Assembly (NCBI GenBank): GCA_021817145.1
Contig: JAKAVV010000002.1
Coordinates: forward strand, 141,423 to 205,422
Reading direction: 5' to 3'
Length of the DNA: 64,000 bases
Source of the DNA: a bacterium
GTDB lineage: Bacteria; Vulcanimicrobiota; JABDET01
Notes under the pieces: model-generated
Told to the model about the DNA's origin: nothing
Database searches by the model: none
Seen by the model: only the letters and a program-made list of their open reading frames with translations
Shown here: positions 52,000-62,089 of the stretch, one piece after another
How positions within the stretch are numbered: position 1 is the first letter of the stretch
Layout of the letters: each line of letters opens with the position of its first letter
Program-made: the position numbers and the translations under genes

Positions 52000-53394
52000 A
52001 TGGCATTTGTCTTTAGTGATTCATTCGAAAGTCATACTGGTTTTTCAGAAAAGCTTTTTTATTTCTTTAACCTTTTTTTAGCCTTATCACTCTGCTGCCT
52101 TGCTGCTGTCACTGTTTTGTTTCCATTTCATTTCAAGCTTCCTGTTTTCCTATTATGGGTTATGCTGGCATGGATGGGACACAGACAAAAATTTGTGTTA
52201 AAACATAAGAAAACTTCCTTCCACTTAAACTTTAGCCAGCCAATCTATCTTGCGGCATTTTTCCTTTACGGAATTTCTTTTGCTCTGTGGATTTTCATAA
52301 TCTCAGGCATGATTCACATCTTAACTGAAAGAAGAGGTATTAAACGCTTTGCTCTGGAAGCAGGAACTGCAGTATTTATTTCAACTTTATTGTATTCGTT
52401 TCCGTTTTTTCGCGCTCCATTTCTACATAAAATCCCCCTGGCCCAAAACTTTTTCTATATTTTTCTATTTCAAGCAATTTATGCCTCTCTTCAGATTGCG
52501 GTATATAGTCTGTTTAAAGGGATCCAGTCAAATATAAGAGCGCCAAAAAATGAGTCAAGCCAGAAATTTTATTCTTATGCGGCAAAAGCAGCCGCTGATA
52601 AGCTCCTTCTTCAGCCTTTTCTCTGCTATCTTATCCTTTTAACCTCTTTCTGGCACGAACTTTTAATCCTCTCTCTCCTCCTCATTGTTTCAGATTTCAT
52701 TTTTACTCTGGAAGAACAATCCCATCTCGGGTCAGGACTTGAACAAACCGCTCAAATTCTAAGCAGAGCATTGTCCACAAAAGACGGATGCACAGAACGG
52801 CATACAGAAAGAGTAAAAAGATATGCGCGCTTGATTGCAAAAGGGATGGGGCTTTCTCATCAAGAAATTGAAAAAATTGAATGGGCGGCAAAACTTCATG
52901 ATATTGGGAAGCTCTTTGTTAAAGACGAAGTCCTAAAAAAAACCTCCAGCTTAACTCAAAATGAATATGAACATATCAAACTTCATGTGCAGCTGGATCA
53001 TCTCCTTGACCCCTTATTTAAAATCAACAATCCAATCGCAGAGTATATTCATGTAGGGAGACTTCATCATGAACGATATGATGGGAAAGGGTATCCATTT
53101 GGATTAAAAGGAGAAGAAATCCCGATGGCTGCGCGCATTATTTCTGTTGCTGATGCCTGGGATGCCATGATATCCACTCGCCCCTATAAAAAGCCTTTCC
53201 AGGATGAAGCCGCTCTAGAGATTTTAAAACAAGGAGCGGGAACTCAATGGGATCCAGAAGTCGTGTTTGTGTTCCATCATCTTTACGAATCTTCTGAGAT
53301 GAGTCATATCAGAAACGAATACCAAAATTGGAAAGCAGCAGAAACAAAAACCACTCTCAAACAGTTCCAGAGACTGCTTGCCTTTGAAGCCTGA
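52000..53394 (+). CDS. Membrane HD-GYP domain protein (paralogue 2)
   Basis: A 464-residue paralogue of the previous gene with the same plan: membrane half (FFYFFNLFLALSLCC-type helices) and catalytic half with RHTERVKRYARLI, KLHDIGKLFVKDEVL, HHERYDGKGYPFGLKG and the same C-terminal GAGTQWDPE block. The two catalytic halves are much closer to each other than the membrane halves, so sensing differs and output is shared. It has its own promoter. Confidence 0.91.
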   Translation: MAFVFSDSFESHTGFSEKLFYFFNLFLALSLCCLAAVTVLFPFHFKLPVFLLWVMLAWMGHRQKFVLKHKKTSFHLNFSQPIYLAAFFLYGISFALWIFIISGMIHILTERRGIKRFALEAGTAVFISTLLYSFPFFRAPFLHKIPLAQNFFYIFLFQAIYASLQIAVYSLFKGIQSNIRAPKNESSQKFYSYAAKAAADKLLLQPFLCYLILLTSFWHELLILSLLLIVSDFIFTLEEQSHLGSGLEQTAQILSRALSTKDGCTERHTERVKRYARLIAKGMGLSHQEIEKIEWAAKLHDIGKLFVKDEVLKKTSSLTQNEYEHIKLHVQLDHLLDPLFKINNPIAEYIHVGRLHHERYDGKGYPFGLKGEEIPMAARIISVADAWDAMISTRPYKKPFQDEAALEILKQGAGTQWDPEVVFVFHHLYESSEMSHIRNEYQNWKAAETKTTLKQFQRLLAFEA

Positions 53395-53456
53395 TTCTCA
53401 TCGAATAATTATCATCAAAAGGATTTAAGAAAAATATCGCGAAATGGCAGAGAAGA

Positions 53457-54380
53457 ATGAAGAATACTGCTGCGCGAAAGACGATTTTAACTCTGAGTTT
53501 CTGTTTGCTCCTGACTCTAGCTGCTTCTGCCTCAACATACTGGCATTATCAGGGGTACGATATTTCTCCAAATCAATTAATGCTCTCAAACTGGACGATC
53601 ACAGGTCCTGCAGGAGGACCCAATCCAAGGCTAGATCATCCTTTAGGGAAAAGAGTTCATGCCACCTTTACCCTAACCAATGTCAGTGATCAACCTATTC
53701 TTTTAACAGAAATGTATGTCGCTTGCCACTATACAGGAAAAGCGCAAAAAGCGCAGGCGGAACAAAAAGAAGATTTCGGATTTCTTCGCAGCATTCAGTT
53801 AAACCCAGGAGAATCTAAAACTTTAACAGCAAGCCTTCCTTTAAACAAAACAGGAAACTGGAGACTTTGGCCAGCTTATAAAATCGGAAAAACCAAAAGC
53901 CATATCCGGTGGCATGATGTTGTTTTAAGAGTGAGCAGAAGAGCCCTAGGACTGTTGGGAGGAATTCAATATTATAAGGGTCCTGAAATCGTAAAAAAAG
54001 ATGGACTGGAAGTAACGAACTTCAGGTTGCATACCGTTAAGAACCCCAAAGTAGGAGCTTATGCCATTGTTGATTTTGATATCACAAATACGACAAAATA
54101 TAATATCTCTTTGAGCCCAAATGGACTTTTTGTGTCAGCAAGAGATAATTATCCAACTGTGATCAAGAATTTTGGGTATAAATCCGTTAACCTGTCTCCA
54201 GGACAAACTGTTCATGTTCATGCTGCTCGAGTCATGGATGGGAAAGGCCTGTGGATGTTCTGGGCGGGATATCAGATTAAAAAAGGAAAAAATACTTACT
54301 TTGGAAAAACGATTATCACAACTGGAGATATTTCCCCTTTTAAATGGCATGATTTAGATGTAATTGTTCACAGCCATTGA
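53457..54380 (+). CDS. Secreted protein with two beta-sandwich-like repeats
   Basis: A 307-residue exported protein with a signal peptide (LTLSFCLLLTLAASA). Two repeats of about 130 residues follow, each ending with Trp-rich sequence (NWRLWPAYKIGKTKSHIRWHD and LWMFWAGYQIKKGKNTYF, quoted in part), and LNPGESKTLTASLP / LSPGQTVHVHA match as strands. Immunoglobulin-like fold is a guess. Its TGA is followed immediately by the ATG of lepA, so they share a transcript. No family recognised. Confidence 0.8.
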   Translation: MKNTAARKTILTLSFCLLLTLAASASTYWHYQGYDISPNQLMLSNWTITGPAGGPNPRLDHPLGKRVHATFTLTNVSDQPILLTEMYVACHYTGKAQKAQAEQKEDFGFLRSIQLNPGESKTLTASLPLNKTGNWRLWPAYKIGKTKSHIRWHDVVLRVSRRALGLLGGIQYYKGPEIVKKDGLEVTNFRLHTVKNPKVGAYAIVDFDITNTTKYNISLSPNGLFVSARDNYPTVIKNFGYKSVNLSPGQTVHVHAARVMDGKGLWMFWAGYQIKKGKNTYFGKTIITTGDISPFKWHDLDVIVHSH

Positions 54381-56177
54381 ATGACATCTCAACAGTCTTT
54401 CATTCGAAATTTCTCCATAATTGCCCATATTGATCATGGAAAAAGCACACTGGCTGACCGCTTACTTGAAATCACAGGTTCTATCTCAAAACGAGAAATG
54501 CAGGATCAAATTCTGGACAGCCACCCTCTTGAAAAAGAAAGAGGAATTACAATTAAAGCCCATCCAGTGCAGCTGCATTATACGGCAAAAAACGGATCGG
54601 TTTATACGCTGCACCTCATTGATACACCAGGTCATGTGGATTTCAATTATGAAGTATCTCGCTCCCTGGCTGCTTGTGAAGGAGCTCTTCTGGTCGTTGA
54701 TGGGACTCAAGGGGTTGAAGCCCAAACCCTTGCCAATTATCTTCTAGCCGTTGGAAATAATTTAACGATTATTCCTGTCATCAATAAAATTGATCTGCCA
54801 ACCGCAGAACCAGATCGAGTGGAAAAAGAATTAAAAGAACATTTACTCCTTGAACCCACTAACATATTAAGAGTCAGCGCAAAACTTGGATCTGGAATTG
54901 AAGATATCTTAGAGGCGGTTGTCAAAGAAATTAAACCCCCTGCAGGGGATCCGAACGCAACTTTACGGGCTTTAATTTTTGATTCCCATTACAATTCCTA
55001 TAGAGGTGTTGTCGTATCTGTTAGGGTAGTAGATGGAACGCTCAAAAGCGGACAGAAAATAAAAATGATTTTCACGGGCAAAGAATTTACGGTTGAAGAA
55101 GTCGGCGTTTTTACTCCTGAAATGAAACCTGTTGGACAAATAGAAGCAGGAGAAGTTGGATATGTGATTGCAGGGATTAAAACCATTTCAGACACACAGG
55201 TAGGAGACACGATTACAAACGCGGATCATCCTACCCAGAATCCACTCCCAGGGTATCGCAAAGTAACCCCTATGGTTTACTGCGGATTTTACCCCATTGA
55301 AAATTCGGATTACCTCTCTTTAAAAGACGCGCTGGAGAAATTAAAACTCAATGACTCCTCATTATTCTATGAGCCGGAAACATCGGCTGCTCTTGGTTTT
55401 GGATTTAGATGCGGATTTCTGGGACTTCTCCATAAGGAAATCGTCCAGGAAAGGCTGGAAAGGGAATACTCCTTAACCCTTTTATCAACTGCCCCAAATG
55501 TGGTTTACCGGGTTAAAACAGGGGACGGAAAAATTCATATTATTCATAATCCCGCAGACTGGCCAGAGGAAAAAATTGAAACGGTTGAAGAGCCTTATGT
55601 AAAAGCCCTTCTTTTCACCCCTGAAGAATATGTCGGCGGGCTGATGGAAATCTGTCAAATGAAAAGGGGAATTTATCAGCATTTGGAATATCTTTCGCCT
55701 GGAAAAGTTGAGATCCAGTACGAACTTCCTCTAGCAGAAGTCATTACAGATTTTTACGATCAATTAAAAAGCAGAAGCCGCGGATATGCCTCTATTGATT
55801 ATGAATTCTCAGATTACAAGCCTTCTGATCTGGTTAAACTCGAAATTTTAATCGCAGAAGAGGTTGTGGATGCCTTAAGTTATATTATACACAGAGATAA
55901 TGCGCAGCAGCTGGGGAGATCCCTGGCAAACAAATTAAGAGAAGTAATCCCAAGACAGTGGTTTGATGTTCCTATTCAAGCAGCGATTGGCGGTAAGATC
56001 ATCGCTCGCGAAAATATAAAAGCAATGAGGAAAAATGTGCTGGCTAAATGTTATGGAGGGGACATCACCCGAAAAAGAAAACTTCTGGAAAAACAAAAAG
56101 AAGGGAAAAAAAGAATGAAGCAGTTGGGCAAAGTAGAAATTCCTCAAGAAGCTTTCTGGGCGATTTTAAAATTATGA
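54381..56177 (+). CDS. lepA: Elongation factor 4 (LepA)
   Basis: A 598-residue translational GTPase. The G1 motif [10 protein letters not shown]2-G3 region RGITIKAH and DTPGHVDF, and G4 NKIDLP are intact. The C terminus includes [20 protein letters not shown] and the LepA-specific [22 protein letters not shown], given in part. It moves stalled ribosomes backwards or aids initiation under stress. Start codon directly follows the upstream stop, and ATGA overlap couples it to the next gene. Confidence 0.96.
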   Translation: MTSQQSFIRNFSIIAHIDHGKSTLADRLLEITGSISKREMQDQILDSHPLEKERGITIKAHPVQLHYTAKNGSVYTLHLIDTPGHVDFNYEVSRSLAACEGALLVVDGTQGVEAQTLANYLLAVGNNLTIIPVINKIDLPTAEPDRVEKELKEHLLLEPTNILRVSAKLGSGIEDILEAVVKEIKPPAGDPNATLRALIFDSHYNSYRGVVVSVRVVDGTLKSGQKIKMIFTGKEFTVEEVGVFTPEMKPVGQIEAGEVGYVIAGIKTISDTQVGDTITNADHPTQNPLPGYRKVTPMVYCGFYPIENSDYLSLKDALEKLKLNDSSLFYEPETSAALGFGFRCGFLGLLHKEIVQERLEREYSLTLLSTAPNVVYRVKTGDGKIHIIHNPADWPEEKIETVEEPYVKALLFTPEEYVGGLMEICQMKRGIYQHLEYLSPGKVEIQYELPLAEVITDFYDQLKSRSRGYASIDYEFSDYKPSDLVKLEILIAEEVVDALSYIIHRDNAQQLGRSLANKLREVIPRQWFDVPIQAAIGGKIIARENIKAMRKNVLAKCYGGDITRKRKLLEKQKEGKKRMKQLGKVEIPQEAFWAILKL

Positions 56178-57565
56178 TTGGAAAAATTCTGGTGGTGGAT
56201 GATGATCCTCATATCCTTTATCTACTCAGAATCACTTTGAAAACAGAAGGATTTACCGTTATCACCAGTCAGGATGACCGCGGACTTCTAGAACTCATAA
56301 AAAAAGAAAAACCCAATCTTTTAATTCTGGATCTGCTCCTGCCAGAAACCAATGGCTGGGAAATCTGCAAACAATTGAGAATGATTTCTGAAACCAGGCA
56401 GCTCCCTATCATTATTCTCTCTGCCCTGCCCTTTAAAGAACAAGAAAGGCTCCTGATATCAGAATTAAACATTTACGAGTATATCACAAAACCTTTTGAA
56501 CCCACGTCTCTACTGGCAAAAGTAAAAAATCTTTTTGGAGTTCCTCTGCCCTTAAGGCATCTCCTTCTCAAAAACCCTGGAGAACCTGGAATCAAAAGAG
56601 GAATGACAACAAAAAAAACCGAGGTTGCGATCATAGGAGGAGGAATTGCGGCTCTGGCATCCGCAGAAATATGCGCCAAACAAGGATCCGAAATTTTACT
56701 TATCAGTCCCTGGCCATTTTTAGGAGGAGAAACTCTTGCCTTAAATATTCTCTCTCTTTCCGCAAATTTCATAAACTGGGAAAATGAAAAGATTTTCCAT
56801 CTTATGGAAAAACAAAAAAATGTCAGATTCTCAAAATCTTCAAACAGTTTTATCCTAAATCCTGAAGGGGTTCAACTTGCCATTTATCAAATTTTAAATG
56901 ACTGCCATGTCTCCTTTCGGTTAAACACTCATCTTCTGGATGTTATTAGAGAAGGAACAGTCATAACAGGAGTTGTTGTGGAAGGGGAAAATGGCGCTGA
57001 AAGAATCGAAACAAAAATGGTGATTGATGCAACCCTGGATAATAAAAGCTCTGAACTCGCAGGCATCCCAATTGTTCATGCGAAAATTGATCCAGAAGCA
57101 AATTTTATTCTGGGCGGGATTAATGGAGAGGCTTTTGAAAAACACCCACTCTCTGAGGAATTGAAACTTGAGCTTTTGCCAACCCTGAGAGAAGCTGTTC
57201 TCCAAAACGTAAAGTTGGGAGATAACTGGGAATCTTTTTTTTATGAAGGGATAGAAAAACTGACGACTTCTCTGCGCGGAAAATCTCCTGGACTGGAGAA
57301 CACTTATTTATTAAGAAGACCTCTGCATGTTCTTCTCGAAAAGAAAAATATTGCAGCAAGCTCATTTCCAGTTTATGGATCGGTTATTCCGAAAACGTAT
57401 GATCGCATTTTAACGATTCAATCTTCTCCTCTGGATCTCGAAACTTTTTACAGACAGGGAAAAATAGCAGGCATTCTTGCTGGAATTGCGGTTGAATTAA
57501 ACCAGAATCCAAGAGAAATTGAACCTGAGATTATCCGAAATTTTCTGCAGAAAGAAGGGATTTAA
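56174..57565 (+). CDS. Receiver domain fused to FAD-dependent oxidoreductase
   Basis: A 463-residue protein (an open frame reaches 56048, inside lepA; ATG 56174 overlaps the lepA stop). Residues 1-125 are a receiver: VVDDD, phospho-Asp53 in [11 protein letters not shown], Lys106 in TKPFEP. After a basic linker, residues 150-463 form a flavin-type Rossmann protein: [30 protein letters not shown], and MVIDATLD. Substrate is unknown. A possible internal start exists at 56603 (Met144, AGAGGA directly in front), so separate translation of the oxidoreductase cannot be excluded. Confidence 0.8.
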   Translation: MIGKILVVDDDPHILYLLRITLKTEGFTVITSQDDRGLLELIKKEKPNLLILDLLLPETNGWEICKQLRMISETRQLPIIILSALPFKEQERLLISELNIYEYITKPFEPTSLLAKVKNLFGVPLPLRHLLLKNPGEPGIKRGMTTKKTEVAIIGGGIAALASAEICAKQGSEILLISPWPFLGGETLALNILSLSANFINWENEKIFHLMEKQKNVRFSKSSNSFILNPEGVQLAIYQILNDCHVSFRLNTHLLDVIREGTVITGVVVEGENGAERIETKMVIDATLDNKSSELAGIPIVHAKIDPEANFILGGINGEAFEKHPLSEELKLELLPTLREAVLQNVKLGDNWESFFYEGIEKLTTSLRGKSPGLENTYLLRRPLHVLLEKKNIAASSFPVYGSVIPKTYDRILTIQSSPLDLETFYRQGKIAGILAGIAVELNQNPREIEPEIIRNFLQKEGI

Positions 57566-57578
57566 AGTGCCTGCGGCA

Positions 57579-58868
57579 TTAAGGGATATCCTTCATTAAA
57601 AGGCGAGCATTCCCCCAAACATATTTTTTTGACCCTGAAACCTCAACAGGATAAGCAGTCTTCCCATTCCTTACCGCTTTTTCCCCGATAAGAATTTGAA
57701 TCTTCTTCCCATTGTTTTCCCAAAAAGTCACTTCAGCTGCAGGATGGGCAGGAGCAGCAGGGGGAGATCCTGAGAAAAAGAATTTCTCTAAACCCTTCAA
57801 ATCATTGACAATCAAATTGGCTTTCCATGCCTTCACTTTTGTTTTAGCTGGTTTAAGGATTTTCCATTCATTTTTCACTTTCTCAAAAAGATACTTCTGT
57901 TTTCCTCTGCGCGTCTCCAACTTCATCACAGAGCTCTCTTTAAAACTGAGAAGATGCAAATTAAGATAGTGAATCGGAGGCTTTTCCAGTTCCTTCAGAA
58001 GAGAACTCCCAACAAAATAAGGATAAATTCGAGGGCTGCTTCGAGCAAGATAACCTTCTTTTGTTTTCTTAAAAATCTCAATATTCACCGGCTTAGTTTC
58101 TCCTTTTATCCAGATCGAGAAAATCGCTTTAGGAACCTTATGCTTCAATGAACTCACTGAAACTGAAGAGAATTTAGTCAGCCGAAATCCAGAAATATCG
58201 CTTAACAACCCCTGGGCTTTCGCTGAATCGGCTTTTCCTTTAATCGGCGAAGTTAAAGCCCATATCTGTTTTTTCTTTCTCAAAACAAGTGGTTCCCCTT
58301 TAGACTGAATTTCAATCTGCCATACGGCATTTTGTTTAAACCGAAGAAGAGCTTTAGATCTCCAGTGGGAAAGTGGATTTTTTACCATATTGCCAAAATA
58401 AAGAGAGACTAAACACAGTTTTTTTTGAGAAGGGACAAAAGCATAATATCCCTGACCCGTAGGAGCTTGATCCCCAATCTTAATCTCCAGAGGTGGTCCA
58501 ACTTTCTGTTTTGCTAAAATCTCATAAGACTGATTAGATAAACCATAATCAGACAGCTTCTCCTTTTGAGAAACTAACCCAAGACTTCTTAAATCAGAAA
58601 ATGTTTCAGCCAAATTTTCAGCTGGCAGAGAAGAAGCCCAATCCCGAAATGGCTTTATCAAATCCCAAGCGTTCTTCCCGCTTCTTTTCAACTCAAGAAG
58701 TTTTGCGTCATGTTTAATTTCAAGGCTTTGAATCGCGCCTGGCTTAACAGAAAAAATTCTCTCGTTATTTTTCAATCCAATTTCTGAAGGAGGATGTTTT
58801 TTTAAATAATAAAGATAACCCAGCAGAGCAAGAAAAAGAAGAAAAAAAATCAGAGTTGACTTTTTCAA
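57579..58868 (-). CDS. DUF4340 domain protein
   Basis: A 429-residue membrane-anchored protein: one N-terminal helix (LIFFLLFLALLGYLYYLKK) then a repeated periplasmic fold (LEIKHDAKLLELKRSGKNAWDL early, and VMKLETRRGKQKYLFEKVKNEW later, both quoted in part). These match DUF4340, found beside ABC-2 transporters and GldG. Last gene of the four-gene operon, with ATGA overlap to the GldG-like gene. Function unknown, presumably a periplasmic partner of the transporter. Confidence 0.85.
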   Translation of the reverse strand: MKKSTLIFFLLFLALLGYLYYLKKHPPSEIGLKNNERIFSVKPGAIQSLEIKHDAKLLELKRSGKNAWDLIKPFRDWASSLPAENLAETFSDLRSLGLVSQKEKLSDYGLSNQSYEILAKQKVGPPLEIKIGDQAPTGQGYYAFVPSQKKLCLVSLYFGNMVKNPLSHWRSKALLRFKQNAVWQIEIQSKGEPLVLRKKKQIWALTSPIKGKADSAKAQGLLSDISGFRLTKFSSVSVSSLKHKVPKAIFSIWIKGETKPVNIEIFKKTKEGYLARSSPRIYPYFVGSSLLKELEKPPIHYLNLHLLSFKESSVMKLETRRGKQKYLFEKVKNEWKILKPAKTKVKAWKANLIVNDLKGLEKFFFSGSPPAAPAHPAAEVTFWENNGKKIQILIGEKAVRNGKTAYPVEVSGSKKYVWGNARLLMKDIP

Positions 58869-60232
58869 AGAGATTTCCTGCGAATCCAGTTGGAAAACCC
58901 AAAAACAATCCCGAAGCCTGGAAGAATAATAAAAGCAAGCAGCAAGAGTTGGGCGGCAGAAGTTCTATCTAAAATTAAAGGTCTTCCTTGACTTTGTTTT
59001 GGAGGAATGGCAATCGTGTTAGGGCTTTGAGACAGCCAAGAGACAGCGTTCAAAACGAAATTCCCATTAGCTTCAGCATTAATCCATTGATTATCGGCGA
59101 AAGATCCGCATCCAATCACAACCGCTCTTCCTGGAAGCTTTGGATTTTTAAGATTAGGGGTTTGAACAGTCATGGCAACAGACAGGATCCCTGTCAATGC
59201 CGGTTTCTTAAAAACCACAGTCGCTTTTTTCCCGCGAACCTGCAGAGGGAATGCCTGCCCAGATGCAGAGGTGCTGACAAGTGGAGCAATCGTCATAGGA
59301 GAAGGATGAGAAGGAGACACAGACAAATTACGAGTTAAAGGCAAAATTAAAAAAGAAGGAAGGTTCGTCTTTTCAAAAGGGCGGGTAATCGGATTCTGAC
59401 CATAATGATTGGCAGCCAGAATTTCAGGTCCATATCCTAAAACTCTCATACTCGGATCAATGACCAGATCGTTTTGGGCTTCAATTCCGAAAGAATTTAA
59501 AAACTTTAAATTCTTGGGGGAAGTCCTAAAACCAACAAAAAAGAGGATTCTTCCCCCTTTATTAAAGTAACTTAAAAGCTCCTTTTTTTCAATTGGAAAA
59601 AGAGGGTAATGGGGATTAGGGACAATCACGCAAGAAGCATTATTAGGCACTTCTTTCTCTTTGTATAAAACAAGAGTTTCTACTCTAAAGTTCTCTTGTT
59701 TCAAGGTTTTAATCATTTGCGAATATCCTGTTTGGCCCGTTGAATCAGGGTTTGGGCTTCCCGGCTGCTGCAAAAAATAGACAACAGGTTCTTTCCCTGT
59801 GATCAAGCGGTTAATCGCGTTTGTAATATGGCTTTCATCAGTTTGTGTGATAAGGGTTGGCGGCTGTTTATGATAAACAATCGCCACAACAGGAGGGGGG
59901 GATGTAATTCCAAACTTCCGAGCAATCAAAGGTTCTGAATTGGGATTAACATAATGGACACTGATTTCAGAAGAAGCCATCCGATAGTCATGCATAAGAG
60001 CTTCTACAGACTGATCCCCTGGAACAATAAAAGCCCAGAGCTGCAGTTTATGATGCAGAGAAGATAACACTTTTTTAGACAAACCAGATAAAGAAAAAAT
60101 CTTGTTCTTAGTGAAGTCCCATTGATGAGGATGAAGAGAAATCAAATATTGAATCAGAATAAAAATCCCTAAAACAAGCAGGATATTTGTCCAGGAACCC
60201 GCGCTTTCTTTGAAGGAACGAGAAACTCTCAT
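58865..60232 (-). CDS. GldG-like ABC-transporter auxiliary protein
   Basis: A 455-residue protein (the frame extends to 60439, inside the permease; ATG 60232 overlaps the permease stop as ATGA). It has N- and C-terminal membrane helices and an ABC_transp_aux/GldG core: DFTKNKIFSLSGLSKKVLSSL at the start, VYFLQQPGSP, and IDPSMRVLGYGPEI. GldG-type proteins couple ABC transporters to surface motility in Bacteroidetes; in other bacteria they assist unknown exporters. Confidence 0.87.
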   Translation of the reverse strand: MRVSRSFKESAGSWTNILLVLGIFILIQYLISLHPHQWDFTKNKIFSLSGLSKKVLSSLHHKLQLWAFIVPGDQSVEALMHDYRMASSEISVHYVNPNSEPLIARKFGITSPPPVVAIVYHKQPPTLITQTDESHITNAINRLITGKEPVVYFLQQPGSPNPDSTGQTGYSQMIKTLKQENFRVETLVLYKEKEVPNNASCVIVPNPHYPLFPIEKKELLSYFNKGGRILFFVGFRTSPKNLKFLNSFGIEAQNDLVIDPSMRVLGYGPEILAANHYGQNPITRPFEKTNLPSFLILPLTRNLSVSPSHPSPMTIAPLVSTSASGQAFPLQVRGKKATVVFKKPALTGILSVAMTVQTPNLKNPKLPGRAVVIGCGSFADNQWINAEANGNFVLNAVSWLSQSPNTIAIPPKQSQGRPLILDRTSAAQLLLLAFIILPGFGIVFGFSNWIRRKSL

Positions 60233-61011
60233 TCTTTTGCCCCCTGCCAAACTCTGCTCTGCAGCGCTTGATACGTCAGATACAAGAAAAACAAAACAAA
60301 AAGAAGATAAAAAGTCAAATTGGAAAGACTTAATACTCCTGTTGAAAAGCTCGTAAAATGTTCCAGAAGAGAAAAGTGATGCAGAACCCTCGCAATCTTT
60401 GAAGTGGAGAAGCGATTGGTTCCCCATGACAGCATCCAAAACATAAGCAGAACACCAAGGGTGACAACAAAAGAAGCAGCTGTGTTCTCAGTGAGAGATG
60501 AAATCCAGGCGCCGACAGAGATAAATGCTCCTCCCATTAAAAACATTCCTAAATACTGGATCATAAGCACAGGCCACTGAATTTGAGCAAGATGTTTTAT
60601 CTGTAAAAAAATAGGATATAAAACAGTTGGAAGAAGGATAAATGCCAGCAGCGTTACAGCGCCGAGAAACTTGCCGAGCAGCAGATCTAAATCTCCAATG
60701 GGATAACTAAATAAAAGCTCAATTGTTCTTGTTCTCTTTTCTTCAGAAAAAAGTTTCATGGTCAGAAAAGGGGTTAAAAACAAAAGGATCAAGGTCAAAT
60801 TCTCAAAAAGAGGGCGAAAAACAAATTGCATGACATCAAAATGAGACATCCCTAAAGGGCTTATGCTGCTCATGGCGGCATACCTGACAATAGCCCAGAA
60901 AAGCCATCCTGAAATCAGGAGAAAAACAGTAAATCCGGCGTACGCAGTGGGTGAAGCAAACCCGATTTTAACCTCTTTTTTCCATATTATCCAAACATTT
61001 TTAAAATTCAT
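60229..61011 (-). CDS. ABC-2 type transporter permease
   Basis: A 260-residue permease of ABC-2 type (GldF-like) with six membrane helices and the loop EEKRTRTIELLFSYPIGDLDLLLGK (shortened here to KRTRTIELLFSYP), typical of ABC-2 permeases. It pairs with the ATPase upstream and GldG-like and DUF4340 proteins downstream. ATGA overlaps on both ends. Confidence 0.9.
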   Translation of the reverse strand: MNFKNVWIIWKKEVKIGFASPTAYAGFTVFLLISGWLFWAIVRYAAMSSISPLGMSHFDVMQFVFRPLFENLTLILLFLTPFLTMKLFSEEKRTRTIELLFSYPIGDLDLLLGKFLGAVTLLAFILLPTVLYPIFLQIKHLAQIQWPVLMIQYLGMFLMGGAFISVGAWISSLTENTAASFVVTLGVLLMFWMLSWGTNRFSTSKIARVLHHFSLLEHFTSFSTGVLSLSNLTFYLLFVLFFLYLTYQALQSRVWQGAKE

Positions 61012-61937
61012 GCAGCTTCTTCCTTTGTCAAAACTTTTACATAAACCTCTTCAAGAGTTAACTCATGAGTCTTCAAAGTCAAGAGTTTCCATTCATGTTC
61101 AATCACCGCTTTTGCAATCTCAGAACGGACATCTTCTCCTTTTGTTTCAACTGTAAATTTTTGATTGGCATCCTGCTGCTGGCTTAAGACATTAACTCTC
61201 GAAACTCCTTGAATAGAAGATAAAACTTTCACGATTTGTTCTTGAGGACCTTGAACTTCTATCTCAAATTGGGCGCCTGATTCAATCCGTTTCCCAAGAG
61301 ATTCAGGGGTGCCTTCTGCAGCGATCTCTCCTTGATGAATAATCACGACTCTCTGACAGGTCATGCTCACTTCAGGCAGGATATGAGTGCTTAAAATAAC
61401 GGTTTTCTTCCCCTCAAAACTTTTAATGAGATCTCGGATTTCTCGAATCTGCTGCGGATCAAGCCCTACGGTTGGTTCATCCAAAATCAAAACATCTGGA
61501 TTATGAATTAAAGCTTGAGCCAATCCAACTCTTTGACGATACCCTCTTGAAAGGCGATAGATCAATGCCTGGGATACTGAGCTTAAACCGCACTCCTCAA
61601 TTACTTCATCTCTTTCTTTTTTCCCGCATTTCCAAATCGAACCAACAAAATCCAAATACTCTGTCACTGTTAATTCAGGATAAAGAGGAACTTGTTCAGG
61701 AAGATAACCAATTCTTCTCTTTACTTCAATCGGATTTTTAATGACATCCATTCCCGCGACAATCGCTCTGCCAGAGGTTGGGGGCAGAATCCCTGAAAGC
61801 ATCCGCATGGTTGTCGTTTTCCCCGCTCCATTAGGTCCTAAAAAACCTAAAATCTCACCATCTTTTATGGTAAAGGATAGGTCTGATACAGCTTGGATGG
61901 ATCCAAATCTTTTTGTTAATTCTCTGACTTCAATCAT
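61008..61937 (-). CDS. ABC transporter ATP-binding protein
   Basis: A 309-residue ATPase: Walker A GPNGAGKTTTMRML, signature LSRGYRQRVGLAQAL, Walker B VLILDEPTVGLDP and H-loop STHILPEV. The extra C-terminal 80 residues (IEVQGPQEQIVKVLSSIQGVS) are typical of ABC-2 exporter ATPases such as GldA. First gene of the operon, divergent from the NHL-repeat gene. The cargo is not evident. Confidence 0.94.
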   Translation of the reverse strand: MIEVRELTKRFGSIQAVSDLSFTIKDGEILGFLGPNGAGKTTTMRMLSGILPPTSGRAIVAGMDVIKNPIEVKRRIGYLPEQVPLYPELTVTEYLDFVGSIWKCGKKERDEVIEECGLSSVSQALIYRLSRGYRQRVGLAQALIHNPDVLILDEPTVGLDPQQIREIRDLIKSFEGKKTVILSTHILPEVSMTCQRVVIIHQGEIAAEGTPESLGKRIESGAQFEIEVQGPQEQIVKVLSSIQGVSRVNVLSQQQDANQKFTVETKGEDVRSEIAKAVIEHEWKLLTLKTHELTLEEVYVKVLTKEEAA

Positions 61938-62089
61938 ATTTTCTCGGTAATCTACAGCAGAAGGTTATTTTGCAAAAATAGATATTTTCCTGCTTAAAAA
62001 TTGGAATAAAAATCAACGCCAATACCAGCCCTTCTGAAAAGAGAAGGGAGAGATGAAGGAAACAGAGAACTGCAGTTAATCGAAACAAC

